This document shows positions 6,991 through 11,722 of a stretch of 11,722 bases of DNA, piece after piece. The stretch lies in the NCBI GenBank assembly GCA_025924845.1, contig JAICHN010000119.1:1-11722 (forward strand), in the 5' to 3' direction. This DNA is from Chloroflexota bacterium (GTDB taxonomy: Bacteria > Chloroflexota > UBA5177 > JANWHV01). Numbering within the stretch: the stretch's first letter is position 1; each line of letters begins with the position of its first letter. Under the pieces are notes generated by a model. The model was not told the DNA's origin and did not search any database. It was given only the letters and a program-made list of their open reading frames with translations. The position numbers and the translations under genes are program-made.

Positions 6991-6997
6991 CACGTCA

Positions 6998-8245
6998 ATG
7001 CCGGGAACTATCGTGATCCTGGGAACGCTCGATACCAAGGCCGCCGAGATCCGCTATCTCCGGGATGCCGTCGCCGCGCGCGGCGCGACGACACTGATCG
7101 TGGATACCGGGATTCTGGGCCTGCCGGCCTTCGCTCCCGATATTGATCGTCATGCAATCGCCGCCGCCGCCGAGACGAGTATCGACGCCCTGGCCGGCGG
7201 GGGCGACCGTGGCGCAGCAGTCGAGCGCATGGGCGTGGGCGCCGCCCGTGTGGTAGCGGATCTGTATGCTCAGGGCAAGATAGGCGGGATCATTGCTATC
7301 GGCGGCTCCGGCAATGCCGCCATCGCCGCCGCCGCCATGCGCGCCGTGCCGGTCGGCGTGCCCAAACTGCTGGTGACCACCATAGCGGCGGGCGATACGC
7401 GCCCCTACGTTGGCAGTACCGACATCACTCTGATGTATTCGGTAGTAGATATCGCGGGCATTAATCGGCTCAGCCGGCGCATTCTGACCAACGCGGCCGG
7501 GGCGATCGTCGGCATGGTCGAGGCGGGCACGGCCGCATCCACGGATCAAGCGGATCGTCCCCTGGTGGGGGCGACGATGTTCGGCGTCACTACCCCCTGC
7601 GTTACCATCGTCCGCGAGCAACTTGAGGCGCTCGGCTACGAAGTGCTTGTCTTTCATGCCACCGGCGTGGGCGGGCGCTCCATGGAATCGTTGATTCGCG
7701 ATCGCTTTCTTACCGGGGTGCTGGACATCACCACCACCGAACTGGCCGACGAGGTGGCCGGCGGCACCTTGAGCGCGGGACCGGATCGGCTGGAAGCGGC
7801 AGGGCGGGCCGGGATTCCGCAAGTGGTCTCGCTTGGCGCGTTGGACATGGCCAATTTCGGGCCGGTGACCGACGTTCCAGCCGAGTTCCGGGGCCGGTTG
7901 CTGTACCGACATAATCCTGCCGTCACCCTCATGCGTACCACGCCCGATGAAAACGCCGTGCTGGGCCGGCTGATCGCGGAAAAGCTCAATCGAGCGCAAG
8001 GGCCGACCGCACTCCTGGTGCCGTTGCGGGGCGTCTCCATGATTGATGCGGAGGGAGCGGTATTCTACGATCCGGTCGCCGATGGCGCGCTGTTCGAGGC
8101 GCTGCGCGCCCATCTGGAACCCCAGGTTGAGTTAATTGAGGTGGATGCGCACATCAACGATCCGGCGTTCGCCGCGGCTCTGGTCGCTGCGTTTCATCGC
8201 CTGTATACGGGCGGAAAGGAAGTCGCGCGTGATTCCGCGCACTGA
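6998..8245 (+). CDS. Tm-1-like ATP-binding domain protein (UPF0261 family)
   Basis: A 415-residue cytoplasmic protein of the UPF0261/Tm-1-like family, named after the ATP-binding N-terminal domain of the tomato antiviral protein Tm-1. Its bacterial function is unknown. Family signatures visible are the start [13 protein letters not shown] (5-17), IGGSGN at 101-106 (a likely nucleotide-binding loop), [18 protein letters not shown] at 126-143, [12 protein letters not shown] at 219-230, [12 protein letters not shown] at 245-256, and [13 protein letters not shown] at 341-353. Length matches the usual 400-430. It is the first gene of the plus-strand unit, overlapping the next gene by 17 nt, so tight co-expression is likely. 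Known structure of Tm-1 supports ATP binding; any specific reaction here would be a guess. Confidence 0.95.
   Translation: MPGTIVILGTLDTKAAEIRYLRDAVAARGATTLIVDTGILGLPAFAPDIDRHAIAAAAETSIDALAGGGDRGAAVERMGVGAARVVADLYAQGKIGGIIAIGGSGNAAIAAAAMRAVPVGVPKLLVTTIAAGDTRPYVGSTDITLMYSVVDIAGINRLSRRILTNAAGAIVGMVEAGTAASTDQADRPLVGATMFGVTTPCVTIVREQLEALGYEVLVFHATGVGGRSMESLIRDRFLTGVLDITTTELADEVAGGTLSAGPDRLEAAGRAGIPQVVSLGALDMANFGPVTDVPAEFRGRLLYRHNPAVTLMRTTPDENAVLGRLIAEKLNRAQGPTALLVPLRGVSMIDAEGAVFYDPVADGALFEALRAHLEPQVELIEVDAHINDPAFAAALVAAFHRLYTGGKEVARDSAH
8213..8222 (+). promoter_or_regulatory. Ribosome binding site inside the Tm-1-like gene for the TIM-barrel gene
   Basis: GGAAAGGAAG lies within the end of the preceding coding sequence, six nucleotides before the GTG at 8229. 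It decides between that GTG and upstream in-frame codons, and implies translational coupling. Confidence 0.6.
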
Positions 8246-9074
8246 TGCACTTGAACGAATGCGCGGCTCGATCGCCGAGGGACGGCCGCTGATCGGCGCG
8301 GGGGCCGGAACCGGTCTCTCGGCCAAATGCGCCGAGCAGGGCGGAGCTGACCTTATTATCATCTATAACTCTGGACGCTATCGGATGGCCGGGCGCGGCT
8401 CCTGGGCAGGCGTCCTGGCCTACGGCGACGCCAATGCGATCGTGGTCGACATGGCGACCGAAGTGCTGCCGGTGATACGGCACACCCCGGTGCTGGCCGG
8501 GGTGAACGGGACGGATCCATTCCGCCTGATGCCGCAATTTCTGCGATCACTCCGCGAGATCGGTTTCAGCGGCGTGCAGAACTATCCTACGGTCGGTCTT
8601 TTCGACGGTATCGTCCGCCAACACCTGGAAGAGACGGGCATGGGCTATGGCCTGGAAGTGGAGATGATCCGCCAGGCCCGGGCGCTCGATCTGCTCACCT
8701 GTGCCTATGTATTCAATCCCCACGAAGCGATCCAAATGACCGAGGCGGGAGCCGATATCCTGGTCGCCCACATGGGACTGACTACTAAGGGTCTGATCGG
8801 GGCTCAAACCGCGATCACCCTCGAAGCGTGTATCCCGCTCGTCCAGACCATACACGACGCGGCGAAGGAGATCAACCCCGATATTCTGGTGCTGTGTCAT
8901 GGGGGGCCGATCAGTGAGCCGGAGGATGCCGCGGTGATTCTGGAGGGCACCAGAGGGGTGGTCGGCTTCTTCGGCGCTTCCAGCATCGAGCGTATACCCA
9001 GCGAGCGGGCGATCGTCGCCCAGGTGGAAGCGTTCAAGAACCTGCGGATTCGGGCGGCCGGATCGCTGCCCTGA
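8229..9074 (+). CDS. TIM-barrel enzyme of the phosphoenolpyruvate hydrolase-like family
   Basis: A 281-residue TIM-barrel protein related to the PEP mutase/isocitrate lyase-like superfamily, commonly annotated 'phosphoenolpyruvate hydrolase family'. Signatures visible are [20 protein letters not shown] (23-42), [15 protein letters not shown] at 44-58, YGDANAIV at 65-72, [11 protein letters not shown] at 91-101, [16 protein letters not shown] at 112-127, [15 protein letters not shown] at 133-147, HMGLTTKG at 181-188, and CHGGPI at 223-228. The frame stays open upstream to 8136, but the GTG used here has a good ribosome binding site and gives the normal family length. The start lies 17 nt inside the Tm-1-like gene. 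The plant Tm-1 protein carries a corresponding barrel domain C-terminal to its Tm-1 domain, so the two gene products probably work as a pair. A carbon-carbon hydrolase or lyase activity is a family-based suggestion only. Confidence 0.94.
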   Translation: MIPRTDALERMRGSIAEGRPLIGAGAGTGLSAKCAEQGGADLIIIYNSGRYRMAGRGSWAGVLAYGDANAIVVDMATEVLPVIRHTPVLAGVNGTDPFRLMPQFLRSLREIGFSGVQNYPTVGLFDGIVRQHLEETGMGYGLEVEMIRQARALDLLTCAYVFNPHEAIQMTEAGADILVAHMGLTTKGLIGAQTAITLEACIPLVQTIHDAAKEINPDILVLCHGGPISEPEDAAVILEGTRGVVGFFGASSIERIPSERAIVAQVEAFKNLRIRAAGSLP

Positions 9075-9121
9075 ACCGGCCTTATTGTCATATTCCCCTG
9101 CCGGGAAGCAAAGGAGTAATC

Positions 9122-9442
9122 GTGGTTCGGCTTACCATTCTCTATGGACGACCAACCGATCCCCAGGCATTCGATGACTATTACGCGAGGACGCACATCC
9201 CGATAGCCCGCAAGATGCGTGGTTGGTCACGGTGGACCCTGGAAAAGGTGGTCGCCAACCCCGGCGAACCGCCCCCGACCACTTACCTGGTAGTCGGCCT
9301 CTATGCCGACTCTCTCGAAGCGATGCAACGCGTCCTGGCCACCCCCGAAGCGCAGGCGGCCTCGGCCGATGTACCGAATTTCGCTACGGGCGGCGTGACC
9401 TTTCTGACCACCGAGGTAGAGGAAGTCGAGTTCGACGCCTAG
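9122..9442 (+). CDS. EthD family small protein (dimeric alpha-beta barrel)
   Basis: A 106-residue protein of the EthD family, a ferredoxin-like fold that forms dimeric alpha-beta barrels. Seen are the N-terminal strand VRLTILYGRP (2-11), FDDYYARTHIPIARKM at 17-32 with the conserved histidine 25, and a second strand and helix TYLVVGLYADSLEAMQRVL at 54-72. EthD is needed for ethyl tert-butyl ether breakdown alongside a cytochrome P450 in Rhodococcus, and other members are catabolic accessory enzymes; the exact role is open. The GTG start has AAGGAG five nucleotides upstream. It follows the TIM-barrel gene after 47 nt and is probably in the same transcript. It is the last gene before the inverted-repeat element. 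Confidence 0.9.
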   Translation: MVRLTILYGRPTDPQAFDDYYARTHIPIARKMRGWSRWTLEKVVANPGEPPPTTYLVVGLYADSLEAMQRVLATPEAQAASADVPNFATGGVTFLTTEVEEVEFDA

Positions 9443-9467
9443 ATCGGATCGGGAATGCTTGTTTTAG

Positions 9468-9486
9468 GGGCGGGCTCGGTGCGCCC
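9468..9486 (+). terminator. Possible hairpin downstream of the EthD-like gene
   Basis: GGGCG and CGCCC pair around a 9-nt loop about 25 nt after the stop codon. No T-run follows, so termination is uncertain. A second GC hairpin (GGCGCC/GGCGCC, loop TACGCG) lies at 9529-9546. Confidence 0.3.
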
Positions 9487-9561
9487 GTGCAAGTGTCTCC
9501 ACCATTGCCTGGCGCAACCGATCGGGAAGGCGCCTACGCGGGCGCCGTGGGTTCAATTTGG

Positions 9562-9678
9562 CCTGAATTATTCATGGGAGGATGCTTTCCTGGGAGCGCG
9601 AGCGTCTCGCTCGTCCTCGGCGCAAGGCGGATGAGCACGGGGACGGGCAAGATGCCCGCGCTCCGTGAATAATCCAGG
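9562..9678. mobile_element. MITE-like element with imperfect terminal inverted repeats
   Basis: Left end CCTGAATTATTCATGGGAG and right end CTCCGTGAATAATCCAGG are near-perfect reverse complements (about 16 of 18). Further inside, GGAGCGCG (9593-9600) pairs with CGCGCTCC (9657-9664), so the inverted repeat continues, interrupted on the left by about 16 bp bracketed by a direct TGGGAG repeat. Two short internal hairpins are seen: CGAGCG/CGCTCG at 9599-9613 and CGGGC/GCCCG at 9644-9658. Total 117 bp, non-coding. The shape is that of a miniature inverted-repeat element. No clear target-site duplication was found and no transposase is present. Confidence 0.6.
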
Positions 9679-9702
9679 TTAGGGCAGACGAAGGAATTAA
9701 GC

Positions 9703-10761
9703 ATGTCTGAGCGGACGTTGCGGATCGTGCAGGTAGGAACGGCGCCGACTGGGATTGGGACGGCATGGCTCTCCATTCTTCAGGAATCACCCGAATGGGA
9801 TCTGGCCGGCGTGGTTGATGTCGTGCCCGAGCATCGGGCCGCGGCAATCCAGTCCGCCCATCTTCCCGCCGATCGGGCTTTCGGGTCGATCGTGGACGCG
9901 GCCCGCTCGATCGAGTTCGACGCCGTCGCCGTGATCGCGCCCTCCCCATTGCATACGGACCTCGCTTTGCAGGCCCTGCAGGCCGGCAAGCATGTGATTG
10001 TGGAGAAGCCGTTCGGCATCGACTTCGAGCAGGCGCGTGCCGTGGTCGCCTTCGCCGAGCAGCGGGATCTGCGGGTGATGGTCGATCAGAATTACCGATA
10101 CCTGCCCGATGTCCTGGCCCTGCGCCGCGCCGTACAGGAGGAGACGGCGGGCAGGCCGGGGTTCGTCACCGTCACCTTCAATTGTGATTGGCCTGCCCGT
10201 ACCTACCAGGCCGGCATGGCCAACACCATGCTCCTGGAGATGGCGATCCATCACTTCGACTCGCTTCGTTTCGTCTTGGGGAGCGACGCGCTGACCGCAT
10301 CCGGACGAACCTGGCGGCCGCCCTGGACGCACTACGCGGGCGATACCTGGGTGGCGGGCGCCTTCACGTTTCCCCGTCAAGTACACGCCCTCTATAACGG
10401 CAGCCTGGAAGCGCCCGGGGCGGGGGAGCCCTGGCAGGGTCTGTGGCGCATTGAATGCGAGCGGGGCGCTCTCCATCTGGCTGACCTGGGAAGCGGCTTC
10501 GGCCTCTACCTGAGCCGTGCGCCGGGAACAGCTGAGTTGCTTGAATCGTTCGGCGCCCCGCCGTCACCCGGATCGGCCATTCCCGGCGCGCTACGGGAAT
10601 TCGCGGCGGCGGTACGCGAAGGACGCCGGCCCCAGGGTGACGGTCGTGACAACCTCTACACCCTGGCCATGGCGTTCGGCCTGGCCCGTGCCTCGGCCGA
10701 AGGACGCACAGTCGATCTGCAACAGGAATTCCTAAGGGACCAGGAGATCGGGACCCGATGA
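9703..10761 (+). CDS. Gfo/Idh/MocA family NAD(P)-dependent oxidoreductase
   Basis: A 352-residue dehydrogenase of the Gfo/Idh/MocA family, which typically oxidises or reduces sugars, inositols and related polyols. An N-terminal Rossmann domain (1-125) begins LRIVQVGTAPTGIGTAWLSI, whose glycine pattern (G12, G17, G19) departs from the usual GxGxxG. The family motif EKP is at 101-103 with the likely catalytic lysine 102. In the C-terminal domain, EMAIHHFDSLRFVLG at 179-193 gives the expected histidine 183 and aspartate 186. Length is typical. The ATG has AAGGAA six nucleotides upstream. It is separated from the EthD-like gene by 260 bp containing the MITE-like element, so it may have its own promoter. 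It lies immediately upstream of sugar-type permeases, consistent with a role in using the imported compound. Substrate not predictable. Confidence 0.94.
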   Translation: MSERTLRIVQVGTAPTGIGTAWLSILQESPEWDLAGVVDVVPEHRAAAIQSAHLPADRAFGSIVDAARSIEFDAVAVIAPSPLHTDLALQALQAGKHVIVEKPFGIDFEQARAVVAFAEQRDLRVMVDQNYRYLPDVLALRRAVQEETAGRPGFVTVTFNCDWPARTYQAGMANTMLLEMAIHHFDSLRFVLGSDALTASGRTWRPPWTHYAGDTWVAGAFTFPRQVHALYNGSLEAPGAGEPWQGLWRIECERGALHLADLGSGFGLYLSRAPGTAELLESFGAPPSPGSAIPGALREFAAAVREGRRPQGDGRDNLYTLAMAFGLARASAEGRTVDLQQEFLRDQEIGTR

Positions 10762-10805
10762 GCGTGACGGTCTCGGTTACTCGGATTCAGGGGAGCGATC
10801 GGTGA
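10758..10805 (+). other. 15-codon mini-ORF bridging the oxidoreductase and permease genes
   Basis: The ATG overlaps the oxidoreductase stop as ATGA, and the TGA of the mini-ORF overlaps the permease GTG as GTGA. The frame (MSVTVSVTRIQGSDR) is different from both neighbours. It contains the permease ribosome binding site near its end. It could be a coupling device that carries terminating ribosomes to the permease start, or simply chance. Confidence 0.25.
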
Positions 10806-11674
10806 AGCGCGACACGGCATGGGCGTACCTATTCATCGCTCCCCAGATGGTGGGTCTTCTCGGTTTCGCGCTTGGGCCGATGCTCGCGATTGTCGTCCTG
10901 AGTTTCGGCAGATGGGATTTGATCCATCCCTTTCAATGGGTCGGCCTGAGCGACTACCGGTACGAGTTCTCCGACCCCATTTTCTGGAAGTCCGTCAAAA
11001 ACACCATCTACTATACTGGAGTCTTCATTCCGGCGAGCTTGATTCTTGCTCTGCTGGTCGCGATGGTGCTCAACCGGAAAATGGCCTTTCGCGGCTGGTA
11101 CCGAGCGATCTTCTTCATGCCGGTGATCACGCCGACCGTGGCGATTGCCCTGGTCTGGTTCTGGCTGCTCAATCCGGACTATGGATTGATCAATATTCTG
11201 CTCTACGATATCGGCATTACTGGGCCGGGCTGGTATGCCGACATCCAGTGGGCCATGCCTTCGGTGATTCTGGTGAGCGTGTGGCGCAACTTCGGCTACA
11301 GCATGGTCATCTTCCTGGCTGGGTTGCAGGGCGTACCGGCGCAACTGTACGAGGCGGCGCAGATGGACGGCGCCGGCCGGTGGGCCCAATTCAGGCATAT
11401 TACGCTGCCCATGCTTTCGCCGACCACCTTCTTCCTGATCGTGACGAACGTCATCGGCTCCCTGCAGGTATTCGATCAGGTGTACGTGCTGACGAACGGC
11501 CAGGCTGGGCCGGATGATGCCACGCGCGTCATCGTCTTCCACATCTACGAGCTGGCCTTCAGACTGTTCCAATTCGGCCAGGCATCAGCGGCCACCGTGT
11601 TCCTGTTCGTGGTCATTCTGGCGATCACGCTTGTGCAGTTCCGCTGTCAGCGGTGGGTGCATTACTATGAATAG
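10802..11674 (+). CDS. Carbohydrate-type ABC transporter permease (MalF/UgpA-like, first permease)
   Basis: A 290-residue inner-membrane permease of the binding-protein-dependent transport family. Six hydrophobic helices are visible, roughly at 10-33, 70-91, 103-123, 153-173, 207-227 and 262-279. The EAA loop that contacts the ATPase is clear (EAAQMDGAGRWAQFRHITLP, 184-203). The start WAYLFIAPQMVGLLGF and the helix RAIFFMPVITPTVAIALVWFW (split at 101-110 and 111-121) are typical of sugar permeases (CUT1 type). The GTG start has AGGGGAG six nucleotides upstream. Its end overlaps the next gene by 8 nt, indicating a two-permease set. The solute-binding protein and ATPase are not in the window. 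A substrate of sugar or polyol type is a family-based inference. Confidence 0.95.
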   Translation: MKRDTAWAYLFIAPQMVGLLGFALGPMLAIVVLSFGRWDLIHPFQWVGLSDYRYEFSDPIFWKSVKNTIYYTGVFIPASLILALLVAMVLNRKMAFRGWYRAIFFMPVITPTVAIALVWFWLLNPDYGLINILLYDIGITGPGWYADIQWAMPSVILVSVWRNFGYSMVIFLAGLQGVPAQLYEAAQMDGAGRWAQFRHITLPMLSPTTFFLIVTNVIGSLQVFDQVYVLTNGQAGPDDATRVIVFHIYELAFRLFQFGQASAATVFLFVVILAITLVQFRCQRWVHYYE

Positions 11675-11722
11675 GCGTGTAGGCACCGTACTCGACCAGC
11701 AGCGGTCCGGGCGCACCGACCG
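11667..11722 (+). CDS. Start of a second ABC permease (MalG/UgpE-like), cut by the window end
   Basis: An ATG overlapping the last codons of the first permease opens a frame without stops to the window edge (18 complete codons, beginning MNRRVGTVLDQQRSG). The basic, polar start fits the cytoplasmic N-terminus of the second permease that normally follows the first in carbohydrate ABC operons. The 8-nt overlap points to coupled translation. No membrane helix is reached yet, so the assignment depends on position. Confidence 0.6.
   Translation, partial: MNRRVGTVLDQQRSGRTD

Larger units (their letters stand above)
6569..6997. other. Divergent control region between the MocR-type regulator and the Tm-1-like operon
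   Basis: About 430 bp with no convincing gene. From left to right it holds the palindrome near the regulator, direct repeat A, direct repeat B, the A/T-rich patch with the candidate plus-strand promoter, and the ribosome binding site of the Tm-1-like gene. A more degenerate similarity precedes the repeats (ACCATAGCATGAAACG at 6703 against ACCGTAGCACGAAAAA at 6806; 12 of 16), which suggests the duplicated unit was once near 85-105 bp. Confidence 0.6.

Noticed and set aside
6995..8113. A 372-codon open frame on the minus strand opposite the Tm-1-like gene.
   Set aside because: Its translation is rich in Arg, Gly and His with no recognisable motifs, and the opposite strand encodes a clear conserved family over the same span. 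It is a GC-driven antisense frame.
10829..11572. A 247-codon minus-strand frame opposite the first permease.
   Set aside because: The plus strand has six helices and an EAA loop. The minus frame has low-complexity charged sequence and no ribosome binding site.
1..11722. CRISPR arrays, tRNA or rRNA genes, and integrase or transposase genes.
   Set aside because: No regularly spaced repeats with unique spacers, no cloverleaf-like or rRNA-like sequence, and no recombinase motifs were found by eye.

Overview
The window is GC-rich and densely coding. It uses many GTG starts, and most genes have clear purine-rich Shine-Dalgarno sites. Gene content and style (GGDEF/HD-GYP protein with a membrane sensor, NtaA-type monooxygenase, MocR regulator, a Tm-1-like/TIM-barrel pair, sugar-type ABC permeases, small palindromic intergenic elements) suggest an environmental bacterium, perhaps Chloroflexota or a high-GC actinobacterial relative. 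The taxon is an inference without a marker gene.

Layout. (1) Positions 186-2501, minus strand: a membrane-anchored GAF-GGDEF-HD-GYP protein that looks able both to make and to degrade cyclic di-GMP. (2) Positions 2502-2960: a long intergenic stretch with a 7-bp tandem repeat and hairpins. (3) Positions 2961-3518, plus strand: a conserved two-helix membrane protein of unknown function. (4) Positions 3518-3609: three consecutive hairpins between convergent genes, the last a perfect 17-bp inverted repeat with a 1-nt centre. (5) Positions 3733-6568, minus strand: a two-gene unit of a MocR-type regulator (GntR helix-turn-helix fused to an aminotransferase fold) followed after 25 nt by an FMN-dependent monooxygenase of the NtaA/SnaA/DszA family. 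(6) Positions 6569-6997: a divergent control region with a palindromic operator candidate next to the regulator and two 40-bp imperfect direct repeats exactly 108 bp apart. (7) Positions 6998-11722, plus strand: Tm-1-like (UPF0261) protein, TIM-barrel 'PEP hydrolase-like' protein (17-nt overlap), EthD-like small protein, a MITE-like inverted-repeat element, Gfo/Idh/MocA oxidoreductase, and two sugar-type ABC permeases, the second cut by the window end.

How it may work together: regions 5-7 have the form of a regulated catabolic island. It would comprise import by the permeases, oxidation or cleavage by the monooxygenase and dehydrogenase, further processing by the Tm-1-like/TIM-barrel pair, and control by the MocR regulator from the shared divergent region. 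The substrate cannot be read from sequence. The most distinctive elements are the Tm-1-like/TIM-barrel gene pair, which mirrors the two domains of the plant antiviral protein Tm-1 in the same order, and the repeated motifs in the divergent promoter region.
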